DNA from: Ailanthus altissimus
Taxonomy: Eukaryota > Streptophyta > Magnoliopsida > Sapindales > Simaroubaceae
NCBI GenBank assembly: GCA_946807835.1
Contig: OX327686.1
Span: 1,426,001 to 1,490,000, forward strand
Direction of reading: 5' to 3'
DNA length: 64,000 bases
Shown: in pieces, positions 48,398 to 59,400 of the stretch
Numbering within the stretch: position 1 is the first letter of the stretch
Layout of the letters: every line of letters begins with the position of its first letter
Notes under the pieces: model-generated
What the model was told of the DNA's origin: nothing
What the model saw: the letters and a program-made list of their open reading frames with translations, nothing else
Database searches by the model: none
Position numbers and translations under genes: made by a program

Positions 48398-49771
48398 CAG
48401 CCCCCAACTAGTTTATTGCTAGTCGCTAGTAATTCAAGCGTAAATAGAATATGCAAAACTACCTAAGCATTTCAAACAAAACGTCAGTTCAACATTACTG
48501 TTGCTATTATGGTTTTTTCAATTACAACTTTCAAATTTTGTATGTGTGTGAACTAAGCTATAACCATCTTACCACAAACCACAATAGATATAGCCTTGAG
48601 AATTTCTCCAAGTAAAAGTCTCAACTCCATATCCTCACAGGTGTATGACTGTTTAAAAGGTTAGGACTTCTCTTATAGAGTTGAAAAACAGTTAAGCACT
48701 CAAGAAAAGTCAATTTTAAGAACAGACATATAAACTAACATTGATCCAAAGATAGGAAAATCATTTTTTTAGAAATCAATTATTCTTAACATGTACCAAC
48801 TATAGGACTTCAATTGTCTTGTAAGAATAATACAAATATAGATTAGTGAGAAAACTGTCTTACAAAAAAATTTTGCCTTCTAAAATTGAATGAAGACTTT
48901 ATTAAACTGAATTTATTATTCTTCTTTTTTTGTGTATATATATATATTTTGTATTTTTCTTTCTCTTTTTTTTTTTAAATACAAGGAAGCATTACAAAGG
49001 TTTCTCACCGAATTATATTATATACAAATGCAACCAACTTATTTCGTAATTTAAATAATTTCAATCTAAACAAAAATTGACCAATTCAAATGATTAGTAA
49101 AGGTTCATAAGTTGTTTTCTCAACCTTTCCACTTACTCACAAAAGATATGTGAGATTAGAAAAAATATATACTTAAACATGAAAATTCTCTTGGCTATAT
49201 AAATTGAATCATCCATCTTACCACAAGGCTTAGTATTGTGCTCAAAAATATTTTAGAAGTCTTTGTTTAGTAACCTAAATAGAAATAGTGACTCAACCTA
49301 AACAATTTTGAAATCATACCTAGGCAGAAAAGCAAATTCCTTTGTACAGGAATTACCGAGACTACAAGTAATAAACAAAAATGCATGAAATATAAAACAA
49401 AACAACAAAAAATTAGTTAAAATGCATTTCAAAAGTTAGAAATAAAACTTCTTACTCTGCCATTCTATTTTGACCTAGAATGCATCTCAAAAGTTCAAAA
49501 ATGAACTTGTTACTCTGTCATTTTAATCAAATGTCGGACCACAAATGTTTTTTTTAATACAAAATGTAATGTATGTCTACTATCCTCCCCCCACACCAGA
49601 TGAAACATTGTCCTCAATATTTAAATAAAAAGAGATAAAGTATAAGAGATATTACCTGAAACGCTAGTTTATTTGAAAGAAACAAACCTGAGAGAAACTT
49701 AAGCAAATATGAACTAAAATGACGATGCTGATAAATAAAACAAAGAAAAATTTACAAACGAAGTATCAGAT
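48398..49771 (-). other. element F 3' untranslated region with two polypurine tracts
   Basis: About 1.4 kb between the LOG-like frame and the 3' LTR has no coding potential. It contains T-rich and TA-rich runs near 48900-48980. A second G-rich tract, GGTGTGGGGGGAGG on the minus strand, is at 49583-49596. The one at 48398-48409 touches the LTR. Confidence 0.7.
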
Positions 49772-50398
49772 CTAATTTTCATTTTTAAGGCCTACTGACC
49801 AATCGATTTGAGATATTGCTAGGTTAGGTTCGTAGGTAATTGCTTGTAATTTGTCAATCAATTCATTCGCATCGATAGTAAAAATCAGAATCTGTCACGC
49901 CGAATGTGAAATAAAATTATGTTCCACAGCTTGATCAAGAAAACAGAGTAAGCAATCAAAATAGTTATTAACATTCAACAAACCTATGGATTTTCGGTGG
50001 ATATTCAGCTGGGCCTAAGAGACAATTTGAAAAATTTCTTCCAAGATACCAAAACCACCTAGTAAAGCAATAAAGGCATCTGCATTGTAAAGCATTCTAG
50101 CTATACGTTCATGCATGAATGAGACTCGTAATTCTTCCCATATTATTTTTCTAGTCAGGTTTTCCACTGCTAAAGTTATAGGAATAATACCTAAAACTTG
50201 ACTTCCTCCTAAATGTGCAGCTGTTGACATACACCCCATTAACCCAAGGCCACCCCTTCCATAAATCAAATCAAATTTTCTTGCAGCTAATGATTTTTCT
50301 AGATTGTTTGCTGCTTCTACAAACACTTTATTTCCCCTAGGACTAGATCCATAAAATACACATATATTTCGAAATTGTTGAACTGGAGTTTCCTCCAT
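49772..50398 (-). pseudogene. LOG-like: intronless LONELY GUY (LOG) cytokinin-activating enzyme homologue inside element F
   Basis: A single phase of 208 codons runs from the ATG at 50398 to the TAG at 49774-49772, interrupted by two stops: codon 128 (TGG to TAG type) and codon 168 (a CGA to TGA change would fit). It carries ICVFYGSS (residues 12-19), YGRGGLGLMG (46-55), MHERIARM (95-102) and LGGFGILEE (113-121). Those are the LOG landmarks GGGxxGLMG and PGGYGTxEE, with G48R, P113L and T118I-type changes. LOG enzymes cut cytokinin nucleotides to free active cytokinin in the cytosol. Length agrees with the family at about 210 residues. The upstream in-frame ATG at 50467 is probably leader. It lies downstream of the integrase on the same strand as F. 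Confidence 0.9.
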
Positions 50399-50754
50399 AT
50401 CTACACTCACCTTTATCTCAATATATGAAAATGAAAAAAATGAGGTGCTATATTTATAGAGTACCAAATGATAACAATGATTGTGGTAACCTGACAGTTT
50501 GTCAGAAGAGAGTTAAATATAAAACACAAAATTTTAAACATAATGACCCACATGCATTATTGAACAAAAAGTTTTAATTTAAGACATCTACATGAATAAC
50601 CCTACTATTCATAAAATAAAGTTTGAAATTAAAACACATGTATTTACAAGTAGTTGTGATTGTGGCTCACATCTTCCTCTGGTTTTACATCCAGTAACGG
50701 TTTAAACGCCCTCTATGGGTCGGGAATAGGCTTCCCATCCAATTTTCTTATAAA

Positions 50755-51261
50755 TTAGCAAACATTATCTTTTAGAGTCAGATTCCCGAGACTATACCGT
50801 TGATGTTCATTTTTAAATTTGTTCCATAAATCGAGAAGTTCACGTTGCACGAGCCCACAGGGATGCGTCTCAAGAGTCAATAGGATATCATCCAAAGACT
50901 CCTTACTCAGTCCATCCTTAATAAACTGAATTTTGTCTTCTCGATTTCTAGATGTAAATCCTAAAGAACGACAACTCCGGTTACAATTTCATCGAACACA
51001 TTTATGACAGACTTGTAACCTCTTTACTCGTCGCCTTTTGGCATAAGAGCTTTTTTCAAGACCAGGCATATAAGAAACAAAATCATTTACAGATTCACCA
51101 GATATTCGAACCTTGGCTTCAATTAACCAACAAAGATCCACAGGGATATTACCCAACATCAATAGCCTTAGTTTTTCACACCGTACTTTGTAAATCTTAA
51201 GTAGAACATTTTGAGGCAATGAAGAAAAATATTTTTTAAGTTTGGCAAGAATGCAATCCAT
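50755..51261 (-). pseudogene. accessory ORF of element F: cysteine-rich basic protein, one in-frame stop
   Basis: The ATG at 51261 opens 90 codons to a TGA at 50991-50989. The same phase then continues to a TAA at 50757-50755, for 168 codons in all. Residues 75-81 are basic (KRRRVKR). They are followed by CHKC (85-88) and, past the stop, cysteines at 93 and 97. The arrangement of a basic patch, then clustered cysteines, then a helical segment recalls cysteine-rich nucleic-acid-binding proteins of Betaflexiviridae (carla- and vitivirus-like). This is a resemblance by motif only. It is not a known Athila envelope-like gene by anything I can see. Confidence 0.5.
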
Positions 51262-51377
51262 TTTGAAAGAAAGAAAAGAGATGAATGTACAGTTTGAGGG
51301 ATAATTTTTAGGGAATTGAGAAACCGACTTTAATAGTCACAGAGTACCATATCCACCACTTGACCAGGAAATAAAAT

Positions 51378-51425
51378 CACACTGAAGAAAAAATAAAAAG
51401 AAGAAAATAAAGTAAAATAAAATGC
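51378..51425 (-). promoter_or_regulatory. predicted splice acceptor upstream of the accessory ORFs
   Basis: On the minus strand a pyrimidine-rich tract of about 35 bases ends in TTCTTCAG at about 51382, about 120 bases before the accessory ORF start. It is a good plant 3' splice-site context. Athila and some Tat elements express downstream genes from spliced RNA, so this may do the same, which is an inference. Confidence 0.35.
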
Positions 51426-51522
51426 GAAAAAAATAAAAGCAAAAATAAAAAGTCAAAAGATAAAATATAGACAAAATATAAAATATGGTACAGATAGATT
51501 GAACCTGATCAAGCACGATAGA

Positions 51523-52288
51523 CAGGATCCACAAGAGAGATCTCCCCTAGGTACATAGAGTGGTCTACTTGTTCCACATAGCTTTTCAGCCACTGTCCAT
51601 TCACTTTGAAAGTTCATCCATCAATGGGGTCCTCTATTTCGACAACACCATTAGGAAAAATGTGTCTTACCATAAATGAACCAGTCCATCGAGATCTCAA
51701 CTTTTCAGAGTGTAAATGCAATCGAGAATCATAAAGATAGACCCATTGATTTGGCTCAAAGTGTTTCCTTGAGATCTGTTTATCATGAGCTACTTTCATT
51801 TTAGCTTTGTAAATTCTGGAGTTGTTATATGCGTCATTTCGTAGCTCTTTTATTTCTGACAATTGTAACTTTCTCTGGAGACTTGCAGCATTCAAATCAA
51901 AGTTAAGGGCTTTGACAGCCCAATAAGCTTTATGCTCTAGCTCAACAGGTAAATGGCAAGCTTTCCCATAAACAAGCCGGTATAAAGACATTCCTAAGAT
52001 GGTTTTGTATGCAGTGCGATATGCCCATAATACATCAAAAAGGAATAGAGACCAATCTTTGCAATTCGGGCTAACCGTCTTTTCTAAAATCTGTTTAACC
52101 TCTCTATTTGCTAGCTCGGCTTGTCCATTTGTCTGTAAATGGTATGCAATGAAAACTTTGTGAAGAACACCATACCTGCGCATCAAAGCTTCAAAAGAAC
52201 GATTACAAAAATATGTTCCTTGGTCACTAATGATGACACGTGGTGTCTCGAGGTTTGATGGTTTTAGTTTCTCCCTCTCTCGTGGCAA
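51523..52288 (-). pseudogene. element F integrase core and C-terminus
   Basis: From 52288 it reads [14 protein letters not shown], a linker, then jumps to [18 protein letters not shown], the second catalytic aspartate region. [15 protein letters not shown] with the catalytic glutamate follows, then [12 protein letters not shown] and [20 protein letters not shown]. After a stop at 51614 the C-terminal TFKVNGQWLKSYVEQ is still readable to about 51523. The N-terminal zinc finger and first catalytic aspartate are missing with the RT. Confidence 0.92.
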
Positions 52289-52699
52289 CTCTTCAATGCC
52301 TGGTTTCCAAAATTGAATCCCTTTATCTCATGAGTCAAAAATACTAAACACGTCAATTGTTGCATCAAGATAATACAATTCTTTAAAATTAAAATTGAGA
52401 AGTTTTTTCAAAGAATCAGAGTCATGATTTTTATAAGCTTCCTCTGCTACAAGTGTGTCTATCATATATGAATAATAGCACTCGTTTTCTTCTTATGGTT
52501 GTTTGCCAATATTGAAAATATTCACCTCAAGAGTTATATTCCTAAAAGATAATTTCATTAGACCATTTCTGCAATTAATAAGAGCATTAGCAGTGGCTAG
52601 AAAAGGTCTCCCCAAATTAAGATGGATTTTTGACTCCATGTTAACAACAGAATGAGTATCTAAAATAAGAAAATCAACAAGGTAGTAAAATTTATCAAT
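52246..52699 (-). pseudogene. element F pol linker ending at the RT deletion junction
   Basis: Broken frames contain FKELYYLDATIDVFSIFDS and [18 protein letters not shown], the conserved segment between protease and RT of Athila-type elements. Directly after KLKPSNLE (about 52246) the integrase core begins, in the same frame. Confidence 0.8.
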
Positions 52700-53059
52700 T
52701 TACAATAAAATATCTTTTACTATTCCCCGTGATTTCTTAATTGATCGGTCAGCTAATTGTAGGACTACAAATGTAGGTTTAATCTCACCAAGTCCCAATT
52801 GTAAGTAAATAGAATAGGGCATTAAATTTACACTTGTTCCTAAGTCCAACAAAGCTTGACCAAACTCATGTGTCCCAATTTGACAGGAGATTGTGGGACA
52901 TCCTGGGTCTTTATACTTGGGTGATGTCTTTTGTTCAATCACTGCACTTACATGTTCTGCTAAAAATGTAATTTTTTTGACATAGTATTTTCTTTTGATA
53001 GTGCATAGATCCTTGATGACTTTGGTATAAGTTGGAACCTGCTTAATCAAATGCAACAA
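52700..53059 (-). pseudogene. element F aspartic protease
   Basis: DPGCPTISCQIGTHEFGQAL followed by LDLGTSVNLMPYSIYLQLGL is the Athila-type retropepsin, with the active-site D-[ST]-G[AT] now DLGT. VVLQLADRSIKKSRGIVKDI also fits the fold. The frame stops at 52700. Confidence 0.88.
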
Positions 53060-53720
53060 GAGAAGATTAATCTTAACTTATTTCAAATGTTCTAAAATCT
53101 CACCTTAAATTTCTGAATTTTTTCTAACCGATCGAAGAGCTTGAGGAAAAGGCACTGGAATTGAAAACCTATTTTTGGGCTCTTTTTCCATTGTGGCCTC
53201 TTTTTCAATAGGAGCATCTTTACTACTCGTAGATGTGTTAGTTTCAGAAATAGGCTCACTTGCAATCTTACCACTTCAAGTAGTAATAGCATTAACTTCT
53301 TTGAGATTTTAAGCATCAGAAGTAGAACCTTGTGCCATGAATTGTCCTTTTGAATTGGATTGAGGTTTAGATGGAAACTTACCTCACTCTTGTACAGTTA
53401 AAGCACTGGTCAACTTTGTGATTTGACTCTTGATTTCCTTATTTTCATCTATTACCTGCGCAAGAACTGTTTCAAATTTTTTGTTAGTCTTACTTTGTGC
53501 CTCTATAAATGCTTATAATGTATCCTCTAAAGAATTTCTAGTTGATCGTGCATTATATTGAGGTGCAACATAAGACTTTGGTGCTTGTTGTTCTTGTTTC
53601 CAATGGCTGTTGGCTTGTTGGTCAAATTTCCAATTGAAATTTGGGTGGTTTCTCCAGAAGTTGTATCATTCTAGGTTTAAAATTCAAATATGGTGTGTTA
53701 GGTGGAAATATAATGCATGA
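53060..53720 (-). pseudogene. element F gag, C-terminal part
   Basis: Minus-strand blocks NHPNFNWKFDQQ (about 53665-53625) and IEAQSKTNKKFETVLAQVID are of the Gag tail that precedes the protease in this group. ITKLTSALTVQE, GKFPSKPQSNSKGQFMAQGS and NLKEVNAITT are likewise. Several in-frame stops and shifts break it. The N-terminal capsid is too decayed or deleted to recognise. Confidence 0.75.
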
Positions 53721-53929
53721 TGGTGTGGCTGTGCGAGTAAGATGCAAGTAATCTTTTAGAGTTCTAACGAGTTTTTCTTCGTGTTGGCTCATTGTGTTAG
53801 AATTACAAGATGAACTAGATGGTGAATTTCTCTTCCCTTACAAATTATGGGGGTGCTTCTAGTTTTAGTTCTCTCACAAATCTTCATCGTTTGTCTCTAA
53901 GTCGATGCATGCATCCTAACAAAATTTTT

Positions 53930-54600
53930 TTTTATAAAGAAGGAAATGCTTAAGGAAAATTAAGAAGTTGAATAAAACACAACAAAAAATAGAAATGAGT
54001 TAAGTGGTAAGACAAACCATGAAATATAAATACAACAAATAAACAAAAAATAATAAACTGTAAAGTACGATAAAAAAAAGTACAATAAATAAATAAATAA
54101 AGTACAATAAGTAAATAAAAGAAAAGAAAGTGCAATAAATAAAGAAAAATAAAATTTAAAGTACAACAAATAAATAAAAGAAAAAATAAAATAAAGTACA
54201 ATAAAAAAAGGTACAATAAGTAAATAAATAAAAAGTTAGGCGGTAGAACCGGCCATTAAAATAAAAAGAAAATACAACATATTAACTAAAAAAAAATAAA
54301 GTGCAATAAATAAGTAAAAGAAAATAAAAGTAATGTACAACAAAAAAAAGTGCAATAAATAAATAAAATACAATAAAAAAAACTAAGTTAGGCGATAGAA
54401 CCAACCACAAAAAAATACAACAAATTAACTAAAGAAATAAAGTACAATAAATAAATAAATAAAGTGCAAAATACAATAAATAAATAAAAGAAAATGAACG
54501 AAGTTAGGCAGTAAAATCAGCCATTAAAACAATATAAATTATAACAAATTAACTAAAGAGATTAAAATAATTTAGGTGGTAGAACCAACCATGAACAATA
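53930..54600 (-). repeat. tandem-repeat leader of element F
   Basis: A GTTAGGCGGTAGAACC-type unit recurs at 53999, 54235, 54387, 54503 and 54571, separated by runs of ACAATAAATAAATAAA. The spacing is roughly 70-240 bp. It lies between gag and the PBS, where repeat-rich leaders occur in this gypsy group. Frames such as 53950-54216 are low-complexity artefacts. Confidence 0.75.
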
Positions 54601-54705
54601 AAATGAATTACAAGAAGAAAAAAAACTAATATTTTACAAAGAAAAGAAAATGTACAAAATTACCACTTTAGTATTTATAATCGCAACCGACTTTCACTTA
54701 GTATG

Positions 54706-54725
54706 CTTCCTCGACAACAGTGCCA
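54706..54725 (-). promoter_or_regulatory. primer binding site of element F
   Basis: On the minus strand TGGCACTGTTGTCGAGGAAG lies a few bases inside the 5' LTR. It matches the TGGCGCCGTTGCCGGGGAA-type binding site of the Athila/Tat group, with a few decay changes. Confidence 0.85.
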
Positions 54726-54731
54726 AATTTT

Positions 54732-56247
54732 TATTTACTCTCAAAATATAATGCAGCTATCACAGTATAGATTGAGGTGTCAATCCCACGAGGAAGCTCT
54801 TGGCAGAATAGGTTGGTGAAGTAAAATATTACAAAGGTAGCAAATGATAAAATTAATTGATGAGATAGAATTGTCTATGAATTGAGAAAAATATCTTATG
54901 ATGATTTAAGTAAAGCTTTGAGAATCACAATTATGCTTTATAAATCTACTTTTCACATCCCAAACAATCAATTGGAAGAAATGTAAAATATAGCACATTT
55001 GATAACACATGTATTTGGTGTGATTAAACTCTTTTGCAAATATTAACACAAATCATGTTCATATATACAAGTTATCTAAGATCAACAATATATCATTTTG
55101 ACAATATTACAGTAAAAGATCAACTTGAATATCAAACATTTATTGTCTTTACATGCTATTCAAGATCGACAATATATCAATCGACAATATTGTAGTAAAA
55201 GATTAACATATAAAACAATTTAACCAATAACAATTATAATTCAACAAGAATCACATAAGAAAAGCATAACTGAAAATATATGAGACATGAGAATTATAAC
55301 TTCTGGATTATAAAAAATAAAATAGATAAGAGTTTAAGCACAACCAAACTTACAAACATTTGTAACTCTTGACAATGAATCAAAGTATAGAAGTAAATTT
55401 ATTACACATAAAAGTCCATCTCTTACCCTTACCAAGAACGCTAGTCTAGATTACAATGCATTTTAATGAGAAGAAAATAAGATAGAATTATCTAATTTTG
55501 AAAACGTCCTAAGAGTGTTCTTATATAGGCAATGAATGGAAATATGTCATATATGACATCAATCTTCAATAATTTTAGGCCAACAACGCTCACCCACTTG
55601 CAGTAAATGTTTTATAATATAAATGACCGATGTAGCCTCTGTGCCTGACATAAACGTTGTATAAGTTTGTCTCTTCTTTCCATAGACACCAATTTAATAC
55701 AAATTGGATAAGTATCCAATGAGATATGTTCAAAATTCCAAAGATACATCAGAATTCGGCTAACAACCCTTTTATCCACTTACAATGTAATTTGGTCCAT
55801 GATAACGGCGGATTTGGACTTTACCATCAACATAAGAGTTGTTGATAATTAAGTCAGTATTTCAAAAATTCAAGAATTGTACTAATTGAGTACGTATTTT
55901 GTGAGATACAATCCAAAAACGTGAGTTGGGTCAAGCTAAGCTGAAGTTGTAGCCCGATTCTATTGTATCTCAATTTTTGGCCCATAACATGTTAGATTTG
56001 ACTTTTTAACTATTCTTTAAGTTTGTGTAAGATTAAGTCATGTTGTACTAGGTTCAAGAATTTCTTCATTTTGATTTCTACATTGAGGGTTATGTCCATT
56101 TTACCTAAACCTGTGCTAATAACATTCATTAACCACAATTTAAGGAGAATACTTTATTTCAAACTAAAATACAATAAAATGCTAAAATTAGTAACATTAA
56201 ATAGTGATTGAATCTCTTAATAAATATTCATTTTCATATGCTCATCA
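54732..56247 (-). repeat. 5' LTR of element F
   Basis: It is homologous to 46859-48397. Its inner end reads TATTTACTC in place of TGCTTACGC, so the canonical TG/CA was lost by substitution. The outer end CTCATCA is followed by cagac. Confidence 0.92.
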
Positions 56248-56252
56248 CAGAC

Positions 56253-56445
56253 TATATACCAAATGCAAGGAAACAAATAACATGGCAAAGTTACAGCTAT
56301 AACATTACCAACTCTAATCATACAATGAGTAGCTCCTATGTAAATGATTACGCAGCAAAAGGCTCGGGCAAATGAGGTATTATAGCTAGCTAGCAGGATC
56401 TAAGGGATAACGTTACAAAGATGATCAATCGAATAGTTTGGATTA
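56253..56445 (+). repeat. 3' LTR of element C, remaining part
   Basis: It continues the LTR of element C after element F with TATATACCAAATGCAAGG and GCAAAAGGCTCGGG. It stops at GATTA at 56445, where a gypsy-type LTR begins. Confidence 0.8.
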
Positions 56446-59400
56446 TGTTGTGTTGCTTTTAAGCACAAAATTAAGCACAAGTATATCTATCATAACAAGT
56501 AATAAAATGACTATAAAGTCAGATATCGAACCCATAAGGAATTATATATTTTTAACAAAATATTAAAATTAATCTTCTTATTTTTATCTAGAAAATCAAT
56601 ACTTTAGTGAAAATTAAAATAAACCTAAAGTTATGAATGTAAATAGACTAAAATATCACAATATACAAATTCTAAATATCATAAGATAGAGAAAGCTTAG
56701 GATTATAATTATCCCTCAATATGCTTTTCTAAAGATACTACCATTTTATATTAAAACCCCTCAATTCTTATTATTGGTCAAGATACTAATATATTCACAA
56801 GTTTCTCTCAAGTTAAGTAAATATATCATGACTTACTAAATACCTATATCTCTATAGTATTTGCAATAAATCAAGATTCATTAAGGATAAATCTTATTAT
56901 TGGTCAAGATACTAATATATTCACAAACTTCTCTCAAGGTCAGGTAAATATATCATGACTCACCAAATACTTATTGTTGGAGTTGGTGCTCACGTGCCAT
57001 TCCAATATTGTATGAATATTAATTGTTAATATTTATACAATAAATATTTCGAATAAAGATTGTTAATATCATATTAACATGGTATAATGCTTGTAACATT
57101 ACAGACATTGTTTGATCTGAAAAAGTTTAGATCTGGTTTAAAGGAGTTTATACCAGAACTAATAGTTATCAAAGCTGAGAGTTATAAATGCTAATAGTTA
57201 GCACTGTTAATAGTTATCAGTTTATAAGAGTCAGCGAGGTCTAAAGAGTTAGAATTTTATTTATAATAGGACAAAGACCTGAGAGTATACTTGTAATGAT
57301 ATAGTTGCAAAGAGTTGTAATAGGTGCTAAGAAATATCATTATGTAAGTATGTCTCAAATATAATGTTCCTGATCTATGATCACCAATGCAGGTCTATTG
57401 GTGAATTCACAATATATAGATTAGTGTATGTCTATATCTGACTAGTTCAGATAGTTGTTCTTAGCTGACCATGAGCTTAGAGCTTGTATAGGCATGCGGG
57501 TATACAGTCAGAACTGGATACTGAACAGACTCATGAGGACCCCAATAGATATCCTATGAAACCGTCAAAGGAAGGTCCTCTCAAGTTGAGTAGTAATCGT
57601 GGTCCTTTGACCTGAGCGCCACGGTGATCTTATGAGTGATCCATCATGCTTTGGTTCCACATATGTCAGAGACCTTTCATGGTCTGATCGTTATGTGTCG
57701 CTGGGTATGGTTCGATGCTCATGGAGTCTGGTGTGCGTAGATAAGGGATCCATCAGCTTACGTAGGTAAGTTGTATATCCGATGCTCCGAGATTGTATTT
57801 CATAAAGTCTTGTGGCCACAAGCATAAACCCGGGAAAAGAGTTTCCCACAGGGTTAAACAATATAGCAAAAGTGTTTGCGTATTGTTTATCGAGATACGA
57901 ATCTGGAGATAAGTTTATGGATGAGCAAATAGGGATTTGACAGTGCTGATTTATATCCCTGCATATCCAGGATATAAATGATGGAAGGATTATACGTATA
58001 CGTTATGACCTCAACTTGTATGGTCTGACACGCTGATTTGTAATATTCGTAACGTGTGCGTGGGGCATCGATTACGGATTAATGGAATAGTTCCATTTGA
58101 CAAATCGGGTGTGGACCTAGAGAGTCCCAATATAAAATGTACTCTTTGAGCACTTGGGCAGTGTACCGTATTGAATTGTTCAATACAGTATAATTCAGCA
58201 ATTACTAAGGTTACGTTAACTAAAGTATATGGTTAAATGGTGGGACCCACTTTAGGTTAACTTGGTAACCTAGTAAGGATATAAAAGTAATTTCACTTTA
58301 TGATTATTTAATTGTTAAATAATTAAAATAAGTATTTATTTATTTAATTGTTAAATAAATGATTTAACTTAACTAAGGTTAAAAGATAACCAAATGGTTA
58401 AGTTAAGTTAACCTTACTTAAAGGTTAAGTAAAGGTTAACCTAACCATGGTTAAGTTAGTTAACTATACTTAAAGTAATTAAATATTTATTAACTTAAAG
58501 GTTAAGTTAAAATAATCTAACTATAGTTAAATATTAACTAAGGTTAGGTTAAGCCAAATGAAATTCAAATTAGTTTAGAATTTATGCATTAATATATATA
58601 AAGTGAAATGAAATTGAAAATGGTGAAGTTTTGAAATTGTTTTAGATTTTAGGTTTTGCATTTAGGGAACCATTTCAATTTGAGAAATTAGAATTCTTTG
58701 TTTTGTGTTTTAAGTGTTAAAACAACAAAATAAATTGAATTAATGGTTACTAAATGTAATAATTAAAAAGGATATTTGTTTTAATTATTCAAGAGTTGAA
58801 TAAAAGGAAAAACAAAATTGATTAAGTTAAATAGTTTAACTTTGAATCATGTTTAAGAGTTAAACATATATGCTGGATTAAGATGCTGTCATTCTAGACA
58901 ATCAAACCCACCCTTGTTGATTGCTAGGATTGATCAAAGATTCATTTCATGGTGGACTTCAAAGAAAATTAATCCAAAGGCTTCATTGGTGATATTTCTC
59001 AATCTCGAATTTCAATTTAATCAATTATGTATTTTCTGTGTTCATTGTATTTAATCTTCCGCTGTGCACATTTATGTATGAGATATGTATATTGTTTGTA
59101 TGATGAACACAACCCACATGTATGCACCCTAGTTAATTTGTACAACACACCCAACACCTATATCTCTATAGTATTTGCAATAAATCAAGATTCATTAAGG
59201 ACAAATCTTATTGACCACATATGCCAATTAGGTATATCTCTATCCTAAACTAGAACTTGTAAATTTCTTGACAATCATGCATCAAACCAAGATTTTAATA
59301 TAATGATGTCTCTCTCAATTTTATCAAAGTATTCTTAATTCATTCACAATATTGATCAGATGTTATGAAGAATTAAGAACAAATAATTTGAATAATAAAT

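Larger units (their letters stand above)
46859..56247 (-). mobile_element. Element F: Athila/Tat-type Ty3/gypsy retrotransposon carrying a LOG homologue
   Basis: Two ~1.5-kb LTRs (46859-48397 and 54732-56247) are flanked by the perfect duplication cagac (46854-46858 and 56248-56252). On the minus strand the order is 5' LTR, PBS, a repeat-rich leader, gag, protease, integrase core, a cysteine-rich basic ORF, a LOG-like ORF, PPT and 3' LTR. The RT/RNase H block is missing, so it is non-autonomous. The protease and integrase resemble Athila-type elements. It split the 3' LTR of copia element C. Confidence 0.93.

Noticed and set aside
49772..50398. A working host LOG gene
   Set aside because: Two in-frame stops and altered motif residues (G48R, P113L, T118I) make this copy unlikely to work, and it is enclosed by the LTRs of element F.
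53950..54216. Long leucine/phenylalanine-rich minus-strand frames, possible membrane protein
   Set aside because: They arise from the A-rich tandem repeats read on the other strand and show no conserved domain.
53999..54600. CRISPR-like array
   Set aside because: Units are irregularly spaced, degenerate and lie in a eukaryotic retrotransposon leader; no cas genes are present.
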